Shown here one piece after another: positions 28,927 through 38,600 of a stretch of DNA of 64,000 nucleotides. This stretch comes from Gemmatimonadota bacterium (GTDB lineage: Bacteria; Gemmatimonadota; Gemmatimonadetes; Longimicrobiales; Gaopeijiaceae). The stretch is from contig JAJDYN010000016.1 of assembly GCA_022825135.1 (NCBI GenBank), positions 62,001-126,000 of the forward strand. Direction: 5' to 3'. Numbering within the stretch: position 1 is the first letter of the stretch; each line of letters begins with the position of its first letter. The translations under genes and the position numbers were made by a program. Below the pieces are notes generated by a model that was not told the DNA's origin, made no database searches, and worked only from the letters and a program-made list of their open reading frames with translations.

Positions 28927-28955
28927 TTGAGAGCCATCCCGCATTCCCGTAAATT
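28927..28955 (+). promoter_or_regulatory. Predicted promoter for ppiD
   Basis: On the plus strand, TTGAGA (28927-28932) and TAAATT (28950-28955) are separated by 17 nt, giving a start near 28962 and a leader of about 66 nt. It is divergent from the operon promoter at 28875-28904, with the two -35 boxes only 22 bp apart. Confidence 0.55.
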
Positions 28956-29027
28956 GCGTTCCTTGCGGTACATTCCCGCGATCACACCATTCTTGCCGGA
29001 CCCGGACACGCCAGGAGACGCCTCGCC

Positions 29028-30854
29028 ATGATGCGGACCATGCGGGACAACACGAAGTGGATCATGATGATCACCGCGCTCGCGTTCGCCGCGCTCATGG
29101 TCTTCGAGTGGGGAATGGACATTACCGGGCGCACCGCAGGGTTGAGCGAGCTGGGTGAGGTCGATGGCGTGCCGGTCATGTACGATCAGTACCAGTTCAC
29201 CTATCGCAACCTCTACGAGCAGACGCAGCTGGCCCAGGAAGAGGCGATCACGTCCGACCAGAATCTTGAAATCGAGGACGCCGCCTTCGACGAGGTCGTG
29301 ACCCAGATTCTGATCCAGCGGGAACTCGAACGGCGCGGCATCCGGGTTAGCGACGAAGAGATCCGCCAGGCGGCGCGCTTCAGCCCTCCGCCGCAGTTCC
29401 AGGCGCTCGAGGGCTTCCTGACCGACGGCCTCTTCGACATGCAGAAGTACCAGGACTACCTCGCCACCGCTTCGGAGGTCGCCCTGCTGGAGCTCGAAGC
29501 CTACTACCGCGACATCATCCCCCGCACCAAGCTCCTGCGGCAGCTGAGCACGGGAATCTACCTCCCCGACGCGGCCCTCTGGTCGGCGTACAGGGACGAG
29601 AACGAGCAGGCCGAAGTCCGCTACCTGTCGCTGGATCCGGCGACGCGCATCAGCGACGACGAGGTCGAGGTCTCCGATGCGGAAGTCGCCGCGTACTACC
29701 GGGAGAACCGTGACGAGTTCGCGGTGCCCTCGAGGGCTACCGTGGTCGCGGTCGTGCTCGACAAGGATCCGAACGCCGCCGACACGGCGGCCGCGCGCGA
29801 GCGTGCCGAGGAGATCCGCCAGGAAATCCTCGATGGAGCCGACTTCGCCGAGTTGGCACAGGAGGAATCGGCGGACGAGGGTTCGGCCGCACTGGGCGGA
29901 GACCTGGGAACCTTCCCCCGGGGGATGATGGTGCCGGAATTCGATTCGGCGGCGTTCAGCGCGCCGCTGGAAACGGTTACCGAGCCGGTCGGCACCCAGT
30001 TCGGATGGCACCTCATCGAGGTCACCTCGCGTACCGCGGACTCGGTGAGCGCACGCCACATCCTGATCCCGGTGGAGCGCACCGACGCCTCCGAAATCGA
30101 TCTGCTGACCACGGCCGACTCCCTCGAAGTGCTGGGCGAGAACCTCCCCCTCAGGGAAGCCGCGGCCGAGCTGGGCCTGGAGGCCACCCCGGTCGACATC
30201 ACCGAGGAGTTCCCCTTCGTGCTGGGTGCGGGCCAGGTGCGCGAGGGGTCGGAGTGGGCGTTCGAGGAAGCGGAGGAAGGGGACGTCAGCCCCGTCTTCG
30301 AGAACGCTGAAGCCTTTTACGCGCTGGAGTTCGTCGGCCGTGAGCCGGAGGGGGTTCTGCCCCTCGAACAGGCGCGCGCAGCCATCGAACGGACCCTGAG
30401 GCTGGAAAAGAAGCTCCAGCGTGCTCTGGCACAGGCCGAGGACGCCGCCCGGGGCGCGGGCACCCTGGAACAGATCGCCGAACGCCTGGAGGCCGACATC
30501 GAGGAGTCGCCTCCGTTCTCACGCAGCGATTTCGTGCCCGGACTCGGCCGGCAGAACACGGTCATCGGCACCGCATTCGGTCTGGAGCCCGGCCAGGTGA
30601 GCGGCGTCGTGGAGGCGAATGGACGCGCGTTCGTCATCGAGTTGACGGAGCGGATTCCCGCGGACAGCACCACCTGGGAGGAGCAGAAGGTGGTTCAGCG
30701 CGCGATGATCGGGAGCACACTGGGCCAGCAGCGGCTGGACCAATGGATCAACAGCCTGCGCGAGCGAGCCGACATCGTCGATCGCCGCCGTGAGGTCTTC
30801 CGGGCTCAGGAGGAGGCTGCGAACCAGACGCAGCTTCCGCTGGCCTTCCAATAG
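29028..30854 (+). CDS. ppiD: PpiD/SurA-type periplasmic peptidyl-prolyl isomerase, membrane anchored
   Basis: The 608-residue protein has one N-terminal transmembrane helix (about 11-28), a SurA-N-like chaperone region (about 35-200), a parvulin domain (about 220-325; AEEIRQEILDGADFAELAQEES, LGGDLGTFPRGMMVPEFDSAAFS, GTQFGWHLIEVTSRT) and a degenerate second parvulin-like part. It folds proteins emerging from Sec at the outer face of the inner membrane. AGGAG precedes the tandem ATGATG start. It is the only complete plus-strand gene here, with its own promoter, converging on tatA. Other PpiC-family foldases remain possible, but the single anchor and length fit PpiD. Confidence 0.85.
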   Translation: MMRTMRDNTKWIMMITALAFAALMVFEWGMDITGRTAGLSELGEVDGVPVMYDQYQFTYRNLYEQTQLAQEEAITSDQNLEIEDAAFDEVVTQILIQRELERRGIRVSDEEIRQAARFSPPPQFQALEGFLTDGLFDMQKYQDYLATASEVALLELEAYYRDIIPRTKLLRQLSTGIYLPDAALWSAYRDENEQAEVRYLSLDPATRISDDEVEVSDAEVAAYYRENRDEFAVPSRATVVAVVLDKDPNAADTAAARERAEEIRQEILDGADFAELAQEESADEGSAALGGDLGTFPRGMMVPEFDSAAFSAPLETVTEPVGTQFGWHLIEVTSRTADSVSARHILIPVERTDASEIDLLTTADSLEVLGENLPLREAAAELGLEATPVDITEEFPFVLGAGQVREGSEWAFEEAEEGDVSPVFENAEAFYALEFVGREPEGVLPLEQARAAIERTLRLEKKLQRALAQAEDAARGAGTLEQIAERLEADIEESPPFSRSDFVPGLGRQNTVIGTAFGLEPGQVSGVVEANGRAFVIELTERIPADSTTWEEQKVVQRAMIGSTLGQQRLDQWINSLRERADIVDRRREVFRAQEEAANQTQLPLAFQ

Positions 30855-30861
30855 GCGACCG

Positions 30862-30886
30862 CTGCCGCCCGCCGGGCGGGGGGCAG
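30862..30886. terminator. Bidirectional hairpin between convergent ppiD and tatA
   Basis: A dyad CTGCC-G-CCCG / CGGG-G-GGCAG with a 5-nt loop lies in the 43-bp gap between the two convergent stops. Position and symmetry suit a shared terminator, but neither strand shows a T-tract. Confidence 0.4.
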
Positions 30887-30897
30887 CCCGGTCTTGC

Positions 30898-31176
30898 TCA
30901 GGCCGTCGTCCCGGCTTCCGCGCCCGCTTCCGTTCGACTGCCGAGTTTGCGCGGCTCTCCACCCTCTTCGGAACTCTCCGCGGGAGAGGGCGCGACCATT
31001 TTGGGCTGCTGGGGTGTCTTCAACTCGCGCTCGATGTCCCGCACCGAACTCTTGAACTCGCGAATTCCCTTGCCCAGTGACGAGCCGATTTCCGGGAGGC
31101 GCTTCGCGCCGAAGAGAAGCAAGAACACCAGGAAGATCAGGATGATCTCCCACATTCCAAGTCCGCTGAATCCCAT
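30898..31176 (-). CDS. tatA: Sec-independent translocase subunit TatA/TatE
   Basis: TatA forms the pore-like oligomer that lets folded twin-arginine substrates cross the membrane with TatC. The 92-residue protein has a single N-terminal helix (WEIILIFLVFLLLFGAKRLPEIG, about 9-31) with the FGxxRLPE hinge, then an amphipathic helix (GKGIREFKSSVRDIERELK) and a polar tail. TatC is encoded at 38661-39461, seven genes upstream in the same orientation. No TatB-like partner with a longer tail is seen here, so a minimal TatA/TatC system is possible. Confidence 0.93.
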   Translation of the reverse strand: MGFSGLGMWEIILIFLVFLLLFGAKRLPEIGSSLGKGIREFKSSVRDIERELKTPQQPKMVAPSPAESSEEGGEPRKLGSRTEAGAEAGTTA

Positions 31177-31295
31177 GACAGCTCCTTCCCGCTGAAGACC
31201 GGCGAAGCGTGCTGGTCCGTTCGACGTGGTCGGTCAATCTAACTCATACCGGCGTCTCGCGCGCCGGGGTCCGGGCGGGGTTCGCCCGCGGGCTG

Positions 31296-31601
31296 CTAGA
31301 GCCAGGCGCGGACGATCGGCGCCACGATGCCGATTCCGGCCAGCGTGAGCACGTTGAAATGAAATGCCAGTGGTCCGAGCGTAATGTCAAGCGCGACCAG
31401 CCCCACGGAGACCGGGCCCAGGCTCGCGGTCACGGCTGCGGTCAGGAACTCCCGGGTCGCGCTCTCGGGCATGAACTGGGCGAGGCGGGTAAGCAGCGCA
31501 CCCAGGATGAAGCCACCCACCACGACCACCACGGCCCGGGAATACGATCTGCTTCGAGCTTCGAGCAACTTAGCCAATGGACGACCTCCGACCGCGGCCA
31601 T
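31296..31601 (-). CDS. Small membrane protein, DUF4321-like
   Basis: The 101-residue protein has two or three hydrophobic segments (about 22-42, and 56-98 in two parts: SVGLVALDITLGPLAFHFNVL and TLAGIGIVAPIVRAWL). The GLVALDITLGPLAFHFNVLTLAGI pattern recalls DUF4321, a family of unknown function found near envelope and prenyl-synthesis genes. The start may be a few codons later at GTG. It lies between the polyprenyl synthase and tatA. I assign no function. Confidence 0.6.
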   Translation of the reverse strand: MAAVGGRPLAKLLEARSRSYSRAVVVVVGGFILGALLTRLAQFMPESATREFLTAAVTASLGPVSVGLVALDITLGPLAFHFNVLTLAGIGIVAPIVRAWL

Positions 31602-31664
31602 CCCGGCCGCGGAGCTTGTGTAACGACTTCGTGTCTCCTGTCGCGTGCCTGGCTCCCGGAGGTC

Positions 31665-32663
31665 TCATCGACGCCGATCGACCACGTAGGCGATCGAGGT
31701 GAGAAGCGCCTGTTTGGCGGACCCCGCCTCCAGATTCTCAAGCGCCGCCGCTGCCCAGCCGGCGTAGCGCTCGGCCCGTTCGCGCGCGTACTCGAGCCCG
31801 CCCAGCTCCTCCACCAGCTCAATGAGCCCGGCGATCTCCTCGTCGGAAGGATCGCGACTGGAAAAGAACCTGCGAATTCCTTGCCGTTCCCTGGACCCGG
31901 CCACCTTCATCGCTCCGATCAGGGGTAGCGTAACCTTCCGCTGGCGCAGGTCGTGGCCCGTGGGTTTGCCGGTGACCGCTTCGGTCCCGGTGTAGTCCAG
32001 CAGGTCGTCGGCAATCTGAAACGCCATCCCGAGATTGTGTCCGAAGCGCCTGAGCGCCGAGCACCGGGGATCCGACCCGGTCGCGAGGGCGCCGATCTCG
32101 CAGGATGCGGCCATCAGGGATGCCGTCTTGGCCGCGATCAGGGCGTAGTAGTCCCTTTCGGAGAAGTCCAGGGCGTCGTAGGAGGTGAGTTGGCGCATCT
32201 CTCCCAGACTCATCTCGTTGGCGGCGACCGCCAGGCAGCGCAGCACCTCCAGATTGCCGACGCGCGTCAGTTCGGTGACGGAGCGGCTGTAGAGGTAGTC
32301 CCCCATGATGATCGCGACCTGATGTGTCCACAGCGCGTTGACCGTGGGCAGGCCGCGGCGCAGCACCGAGTGGTCCACGGCATCGTCGTGCACCAGGGTG
32401 GCCAGGTGCACCAGTTCGACGGCCGCCGCCAGAGTAACGGCGGGATCCCCGTCTCCGCCGCATATCCGGTCCGCCAGGAGCACCAGAGTGGGGCGAAACA
32501 TCTTGCCCCGCATGAGCAGGAGGTACTGGTTGACCTCGTCGGTCATTCCCAGATTGGCGCGAACGATGCGCCGGAGCTCCTCGCGCACGCGCTCCAGATC
32601 CTCCCGCACCGGCTCCTGGATGTGGGCAAGCGTGGATGGGTTCGTGGTGACGGGCTGGGTCAA
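31665..32663 (-). CDS. Polyprenyl diphosphate synthase (octaprenyl/heptaprenyl type, trans)
   Basis: The enzyme condenses isopentenyl diphosphate onto an allylic primer to make the side chain of a respiratory quinone. The 332-residue protein has GKMFRPTLVLLA (IPP-binding Arg), the first aspartate motif DDAVD at 93-97, GDYLYSRSV, and the second motif DDLLDYTG at 219-226. The small residues upstream of the first motif suggest a long product, but chain length cannot be set by eye. It follows a TPR protein by 31 bp. IspB or HepT-like function is most likely. Confidence 0.9.
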   Translation of the reverse strand: MTQPVTTNPSTLAHIQEPVREDLERVREELRRIVRANLGMTDEVNQYLLLMRGKMFRPTLVLLADRICGGDGDPAVTLAAAVELVHLATLVHDDAVDHSVLRRGLPTVNALWTHQVAIIMGDYLYSRSVTELTRVGNLEVLRCLAVAANEMSLGEMRQLTSYDALDFSERDYYALIAAKTASLMAASCEIGALATGSDPRCSALRRFGHNLGMAFQIADDLLDYTGTEAVTGKPTGHDLRQRKVTLPLIGAMKVAGSRERQGIRRFFSSRDPSDEEIAGLIELVEELGGLEYARERAERYAGWAAAALENLEAGSAKQALLTSIAYVVDRRR

Positions 32664-32694
32664 CGACCTCTTTCCGGAAAGGGGTGAGCCTGGG

Positions 32695-33363
32695 TCAGGA
32701 GGGGCTGCCGGGAGCAGGATCCGCCGACTCGCCGGTCGCCCCCCTCAGCGCCCGGCCGAGATCGCGCAGGCGCGCCTCGACATCCTGAAAGCCGATGTCG
32801 ATTGCGAGCGTCTTCCTGTAGAAGTCGCACGCCACCTCGTGATTGCCGGACGCCTCCTGAGCGCGCCCCATATAGTAGTAGATTCCCAGGAAGTCGTCTT
32901 CGCGCCCGAGGGGCAGGTCGAGGGCCTTCGCCAGCGTGCTGACCGCGAGTTCGGCATGGCCGGCGTCGATAAGGCAGCGACCCAGCATCTCATGGGCCGC
33001 CGAGTTCGCCGGGTCCTCGCGGATCGCGCGTTGAAACTCGCTTATGGCCTCCTGGCCGAGCCCCATGGTCCGGTACGCGGTGCCCATGTCCTGGTGGGTG
33101 CGCGCGTCCCCGGCAGGAAGGCTGCGGGTCAACCGGGCTCTGAAGCGCGACAACGCGGCGCGGAAGTCCTCGCCGGGTTCCGCGTTCTCGTCTTCCTCGG
33201 TCAGTCGGGTCGCGGCCGATGCCGACCTCCCGTCCAGGAGCAGCGCTCTGAGGTCGACATACCGGGAGGGCGATGCGGACTCGCCGACCGACTCCCGGCG
33301 ATCGCCCGGGGGATCCGTGCCCTGACGATCCCCGGCTGGCTCCAGGCGCGCCCCGGCCGTCAC
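32695..33363 (-). CDS. Tetratricopeptide-repeat protein
   Basis: The 222-residue protein has a polar, low-complexity N-terminal ~60 residues, then about three TPRs: DARTHQDMGTAYRTMGLGQEAISEFQRAIREDPANSAAHEMLGRCLIDAGHAELAVSTLAKAL and FLGIYYYMGRAQEASGNHEVACDFYRKTLAIDIGFQDVEARLRDL. There is no signal peptide. The GTG start overlaps the formiminotransferase stop (GTGA), so the two are translationally coupled. The related Gemmatimonadota-type VgrG/FrzS-like TPR modules are not recognisable here. Function unknown. Confidence 0.7.
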   Translation of the reverse strand: MTAGARLEPAGDRQGTDPPGDRRESVGESASPSRYVDLRALLLDGRSASAATRLTEEDENAEPGEDFRAALSRFRARLTRSLPAGDARTHQDMGTAYRTMGLGQEAISEFQRAIREDPANSAAHEMLGRCLIDAGHAELAVSTLAKALDLPLGREDDFLGIYYYMGRAQEASGNHEVACDFYRKTLAIDIGFQDVEARLRDLGRALRGATGESADPAPGSPS

Positions 33364-34262
33364 GAACCGACCTCCGCGAGCAGGGCTCCACGCAGCCGGG
33401 ACGGGTCCGGATCCAGCAGGTTCAGGCGGGAGGCGGCCGCGGAAAGGACCAGCGTCTCGGGGATGGTTCCGATGACCTCGGTTTGCGTGATGCGCCCACC
33501 CATCCCGTCCACCTCCGCTTCGATGGCTTCGAAAACGCGCATGGGCGGTGTGCCTTCCATGTCTTCAAGGTTCATGGAGATCTGAAATACGTCGCTGGAG
33601 GGCAGATATAGCCCCAGCGCCCTCAACCCGACAAATCCGCCGCCGCTCTCGCGCAGTCGGCGCGCGACATCCTTCACCTGCTCCAACGATAACCCCGATA
33701 CGCAGACATTCCACGCGAGGAGGGGCGGCCGGGCTCCGACGCAGGTCGCGCCGGCGGTCGGATGGACGCCGGGATGAGCCCAGGGCCGAGGCAGGATATC
33801 GGGCTCGCGGCCGGCGGGGAACCCCTCCGTGAGCGCCTCGAACCCTCCGGCTCGCAGAGAGGACAGCGAGCGGCCGCTTCCGGCGGCCCCGTACAGGTAC
33901 ACGGGTATCCCCATTGCGGCGAGCCCTTCCGCCACCCTGCGCGCGCTCGCAGCCGCATCCTGCAGGGCAAGGCCCCGGGCCGGGATGAACGGGAGCACGT
34001 CGAGAGCGCCCACGCGCGGATGGACGCCGGCGTGCCGCCGCATGTCGATGGCCTCCACCGCCAGCCGCGCGACCGACAGGGCCGCCCGTTCCACGACCCG
34101 GGGAGGACCGGCGAAAGAGATGACCGAACGATGGTGGTCCGGATCGGCAGTCCGGGCCAGCACTTCGGCGCCCTCGGAGGAGATGACCCGGGCGAACTCG
34201 CGAACCAGAGCAGGGTCGCGGCCTTCGCTGAAGTTGGGGACCGCTTCAAGGACCGGCGTCAT
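33360..34262 (-). CDS. Glutamate formimidoyltransferase
   Basis: The enzyme transfers the formimino group from formiminoglutamate (histidine breakdown) to tetrahydrofolate, or formyl groups from 5-formyl-THF. The 300-residue protein matches the N-terminal transferase part of mammalian FTCD: EAVPNFSEGRDPALV, the catalytic-histidine region HRSVISFAGPP and RHAGVHPRVGALDVLPFIP, then HPTAGATCVGARPPLLAWNV and FQISMNLEDMEGTPP. No cyclodeaminase domain is attached and no hut genes are nearby. A TATAAT box lies six bases before the ATG, so the mRNA would be leaderless. Confidence 0.88.
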   Translation of the reverse strand: MTPVLEAVPNFSEGRDPALVREFARVISSEGAEVLARTADPDHHRSVISFAGPPRVVERAALSVARLAVEAIDMRRHAGVHPRVGALDVLPFIPARGLALQDAAASARRVAEGLAAMGIPVYLYGAAGSGRSLSSLRAGGFEALTEGFPAGREPDILPRPWAHPGVHPTAGATCVGARPPLLAWNVCVSGLSLEQVKDVARRLRESGGGFVGLRALGLYLPSSDVFQISMNLEDMEGTPPMRVFEAIEAEVDGMGGRITQTEVIGTIPETLVLSAAASRLNLLDPDPSRLRGALLAEVGS

Positions 34263-34268
34263 GTCGCG

Positions 34269-34297
34269 ATTATACCCCGCCGGCGACGCCCCCTCAA
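34269..34297 (-). promoter_or_regulatory. Near-consensus promoter giving a leaderless formiminotransferase mRNA
   Basis: On the minus strand, TTGAGG (34292-34297) and a perfect TATAAT (34269-34274) are spaced by 17 nt. The -10 box is followed by CGCGAC and then ATG, so the predicted +1 coincides with the start codon at 34262. Confidence 0.7.
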
Positions 34298-34322
34298 CCC
34301 GGTCCGGTCACCCGGTCCGGTC
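34297..34322. repeat. Tandem 13-bp direct repeat abutting the -35 box
   Basis: Two exact contiguous copies of ACCCGGTCCGGTC (34297-34309 and 34310-34322) lie directly upstream of the -35 element on the minus strand. Each copy contains CCGG dyads. Position and 13-bp spacing suggest a regulator binding site, but a slippage duplication is also possible. Confidence 0.55.
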
Positions 34323-34369
34323 GGAGGAGGCACCGTTCCCGATGCCCCGGGGACGATCCGGGCTCGGTG

Positions 34370-35536
34370 TCAGGTCCCGTAGCGAACGACCGCCGCGGGC
34401 CCGCGGCGCTCCAGGCCCACATTGCCGGGCTGGAGCTGATGGGCCCAGTCGAAAACCATCACCGCGCCATCGTCAAGGTAGCCCTGGCTGGTGATCCGCA
34501 CCGCGGCATAGTGGTGGCCGTCGGTTCCCGAATAGCGAAGCACGTAGGTAGTCGCCGGCAGCGCCTCGACCGCTCGGGTGGTGTAGTCCCGTGCGGGCGC
34601 GATGGTCACGTCGATACATCCCGCGTCGCTCCCGGGTCCGCACTTGAGCTGGCTGGTCGAGAAGACCCGGTTGTGGATCTCGGCGCCCGGACCGGGGACG
34701 AGCCACCACCCCGCCTCATCCTGTTCGAACCGGAAGTGGCGGCCGGGCGCGTCGCCGTGGACGATGGGTCCGTCCTGTTCGTCAAGCGGGAACCGAAAGC
34801 CCGAAGACGACGGCGCGTCCAGATAGGAGTAGATCAGCTCGCCGTGGTAGTCGGGACGCGGGGTCGCGCTCGCCGTCGCGCTGCCCCCGCTCTCGTGCCC
34901 CTGATCGTCGAGGGCGGAAACGAAATAGCTGTAGGTCTCGCCGTTGCTCGCACGCAGGTCGAGGAACCCTTCGGAGTCGGTCTCCCCCAGGAGGAAGACG
35001 TCGCCGTCCTCGAGGTATACCCGGTAGTGGGAGAAATCCTCGGCGGCGCGCGCGTCGTCACTCCACGTGAGGAAGACGGATCCATCCAGCGCAGTCGCAA
35101 GCACCGTGACCGGCGCCACGGGAGGATCCGGCATCGGAACCGCGACCTCCACCAGATGGCTGGAAGGTGTTTCCAGCCCCGAGGCCCCGACCGCGGCCAC
35201 GTAGTACTCGTAGGTCACGCCCGCGGCCACGTTGGCGTCGCGGTACTCGCAGGCCCCTTCCGCGCAGCTGCTCACCTCGGCGATGAGAAAGTAGTCCCGG
35301 TCGGTGATGCGCCGGGAGTAGACGCGGAAGGTCTCACCGCTCCACCCGGGCGCGAGGGTCCATGTGACGGTGACCACCCCTGCGAAATAGTGGGCATCCA
35401 GCGCGCGCGGCGCCGCGGGGGGATCATCCAGACTGAGCAGCACTCCGTCCTCGTCGCAGGCCGTCAGGGTGCCCAGCAGGAGGAGCATTATCAAGCTGCG
35501 AGCACATCGTCCAACCGCATACCCGTGACCGAACAT
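34370..35536 (-). CDS. Lipoprotein with fibronectin type III domains
   Basis: The 388-residue protein has a lipoprotein signal (MFGHGYAVGRCARSLIMLLLLGTLTAC, lipobox LTAC), then two fibronectin-III-like domains (about 38-135 and 137-228; WTLAPGWSGETFRVYSRRI, TYEYYVAAVGASGLETPSSH; FLTWSDDARAAEDFSHYRVY, TYSYFVSALDDQGHESGGSATASATP) and a unique C-terminal ~160 residues with Cys297/Cys304-like spacing in KCGPGSDAGCID. The ATG at 35536 has GAGGAGG five bases upstream. It follows lptD. The role is unknown, probably surface or periplasmic adhesion or binding. Confidence 0.75.
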   Translation of the reverse strand: MFGHGYAVGRCARSLIMLLLLGTLTACDEDGVLLSLDDPPAAPRALDAHYFAGVVTVTWTLAPGWSGETFRVYSRRITDRDYFLIAEVSSCAEGACEYRDANVAAGVTYEYYVAAVGASGLETPSSHLVEVAVPMPDPPVAPVTVLATALDGSVFLTWSDDARAAEDFSHYRVYLEDGDVFLLGETDSEGFLDLRASNGETYSYFVSALDDQGHESGGSATASATPRPDYHGELIYSYLDAPSSSGFRFPLDEQDGPIVHGDAPGRHFRFEQDEAGWWLVPGPGAEIHNRVFSTSQLKCGPGSDAGCIDVTIAPARDYTTRAVEALPATTYVLRYSGTDGHHYAAVRITSQGYLDDGAVMVFDWAHQLQPGNVGLERRGPAAVVRYGT

Positions 35537-35655
35537 CGGAACCTCCTCGTGGCATCCCGGAGAGCATCGCGGGCGTCTCCTGCCCAATCAGAGCCCATTG
35601 GTCTGCACGAGGTGTGCCACAACGCCGGCGTCGGGGGACGGGAGCCGGCCCGTGC

Positions 35656-38600
35656 CTAGCGAAACTGGCTCGCCAGGGGATCGGAGCGGTCGTACTGCTG
35701 ATAGTCGAACTTCAGATCGCGATTGTCGCTCAGCGCCACCTCGAAGCGGAATGCCCAGTTCCCGGTGACCGTGCGCCTGAAATCGAAGTTGGCCTCCCAG
35801 CGATGCAATTGCCGGGTGAACGTAAGCATGTGGTCGTTGAAGGACCCCAGTTCCACGTCGTAGGACGTACGCCAGCTCGCGCGCCACAGTTCGGTGGGCT
35901 CGAACCGGACGTTGAGCTGAACCATCTGCCGGACCAGGTCGTCCTGGCGCGGGCGCTGCAGCGAATAGGAGACGTTCGCGTCCCATCCGCCGCCACCCCC
36001 GCCAGGACGCCCCTGAGCGCTCTGCCTGCCGAAGTCGCGCGAGGTGTCGCCGAAACCCGGCACGACCTGGCTTTCGTCGAGGCCGCTGGTCGCCGAGAAA
36101 GGGTCTTCCTCTTCGAGCAGCTCATCCTCTTCCGGTTCCGGCTCCGAAACCCCTCCGCCGTCGCCCCCCAACCCGATCAGCCCCCCGATCCAGCGCAGCG
36201 GAGGGGAAGCCGCGTTCAGGGAGAACGAGAGATCGAGCCCGGAGAGATGGGGCGCGAACTTCCTCCCCTCGCCTCCCTGGCCGCTCTCGTCGAAAAGCAG
36301 GTGCTCCATGGAGATCTGCAGCCCGCGCAGAAAGTCCGAGCTGATGCTGTTGGAGAGCGTCGTGGTCGTGAAGCCGTCCGTGAACTGGCCGAGAGAGTCG
36401 GCGCGCACGAAGTCATAGTTGACCGCGCTTGTCTGCAGGGCCAGCAACTGAACGATCTCCGCCTGCGGTCTGCGCCGCGGCTCCCCGCCGGGGTCGGGAG
36501 GAGCTTCCTCCTCGGCCTCCTCCGCGGACTCATCGGTTGCCCGTTTCGCCTCGAAGGTCTGGTTCAGCCGGATCCGCATCTCGTTCTTGGCGCGGAATTC
36601 CCCGCGGCCGAAGACGGCGTTCTGAAGCTCCGTCTGCGTCACCGCGGGTGCGTAGGAATAGTCGAAGCCGGGCGAGAGCTTGTGGCGGATGGCGGAGAAG
36701 CCCCCCACACCCGGCCAGAGCCCGTAGATGTCGGTCTTCAGCCCCGCGCCGAAGGAGAGGCGGGTGGGCGCGGACACCAGCGACCCCGCCTCCGGAATCT
36801 TGTTCGTCTGCAGCGCCTTGCCCGACATGGCCAGATTGGGCGTCAGGGTGGTCGTCCCGATGAGGCGCTGCTGGTAGCTGAGGGTCTGGGACCAGGTGAG
36901 GTCGGTGCTGCTCAGGTCCACGCGCTCCGGAAACGCGCTGTCGGCCGAGGGCGCGACCACGCTGCCGAACCAGGCCTCGAGCCGGTCGGCCGCCGCCAGG
37001 CCGGCGGCGGGAGCGAGAACCTCCAGCCCGTCACGGGTCACGGCCTCGTTGAAGCTCAGGCTGTGCGAAAGGGAGAGCGCGCCCAGGCTCAGGCTGGACG
37101 ACAGGCCTCCGCGCGTGGTCTGCTTGTCCGCCAGGCTCTCCTTGAATTCGCCCGGCGGCTGATCCAGCCGGTCCTCGATGCTGCGCGTGTAGTTTCCGCT
37201 TCCGGTCCAGATGACGTTGTTGTACCAGCTGGCCCGCGACGAGGGAGCGGAGAAGAAGGTGATGGGCGACAGCGAAAGATTGGCCGACGGCAGCGTGAGC
37301 GACACCCGGTCGTCGGACAGGAACTGGCGCCGGTTGGCGCTCATGGAGACGTTGCCCCAGTCGAAGCGCCGGTTGATCCCTCCCTGTGAGTCGATCGACT
37401 GCGTGACCTCGCGCGGGTCGAAGGAGTTCTGGCGCACGAAGTCGGTGGAGGAAGCGTAGCTCGACCGGATCTCGAAGCGTGTGCGCTCGTCGAGCTCCCA
37501 GTTGTGTGAGGTGCTGAAGGCGAGCGTCGTGCTCCCGCCCTGTCGCCAGAAGTTGCGGAAGTTGACGTTGCCACGCAGAAACTGGCGCAGCCAGCTGTAG
37601 TTCAGGGTGCCGGTCACGCCCACGTAGTTGTCGGCCCACCAGTCCATTGCCACCGAAGCATCCGCGTAGTCGTTGATGGCCCAGTAGAAGCCCAGGTTGG
37701 AGATGCGACGACTGTAGCCGGCCGAGCTGCGCACGATGTCGTTCACGCTGAAACGCGGCGTCAGGATGCCGCTGGCGCGTCCGCGCTCGATGCTCTGGAA
37801 CATGAAGGGAAACCAGAAGACGGGAACGTCGGCGAAGTAGAGCTTCACCGACCTCGCCACCAGCATGTTGCCCGCCACGATCTTGATCTGGCTGGTGTCG
37901 AAGTGGTAGTGCGGATGCTCCAGGTCACAGGAAGTGAAGCCGACGTGTGCCCCGTGGACAACCTCCGGCGTCACCGACGGCAGATCGCCGAAGACGTTCC
38001 AGGGACTGCCGCCTTCGGCGAACCGGGTGCGCGCGCTGTAGGCGGTGCCGCGCTGGCTGTCGAGGCTGTAGATCATCGAGGTGCTGCTGAGGGGCTCGCC
38101 CTCGCGCCCGGTGAATTCCGAGGCCCCCTCGGTCCAGATCAGGTTCGTGGAGTCGTCCAGGATGATCGAGGAATCGGCCTCCAGCCGCATGCGCTCGGCG
38201 CCTTCCCGGAAGAACCGCGCGCGCGCATCCGAGTTGCCGTAGAGAACCACCTCTCCGCTTGACCCGAACTCGAGCCCGGTGCCCTCGTACTGGCTGGCCT
38301 GGTATCCCGGCAGCGAGAGCAGTGCGTTGAGCACCGAGTCCGGACCCGGGGCCACCGGCCGGGGAGCCCGCTCCGCCGAGTCGGGCAGCTCCCGAAGCGA
38401 GTCCGGAAGCGGCGGGGCGGCCAGGCGTTCGAGTACCTGGAGGACCTGCACCCGGGCCGAGTCCACGACCACCGTCGTGTCGGGCGGTCCCGGCGGCGAA
38501 ATCGAGTCCGGGACCTGCTGGCCGTGCGCCTGGGTCGGCAGGCCCGCCGCGACCAGCGGCAGGAGCAGGGCGGCCAGGGGGGACGGCGGTCGGCGGCGAG

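Noticed and set aside
28782..28937. N-terminal extension of the TPR gene to an ATG at 28937
   Set aside because: The extra 52 residues are basic and low-complexity, and a TTGACA/TACCTT promoter lies within them; the GTG at 28781 has a good Shine-Dalgarno.
30855..30897. A classical rho-independent terminator with a T-tract
   Set aside because: The hairpin exists, but no run of T follows on either strand, so it is listed only as a candidate.
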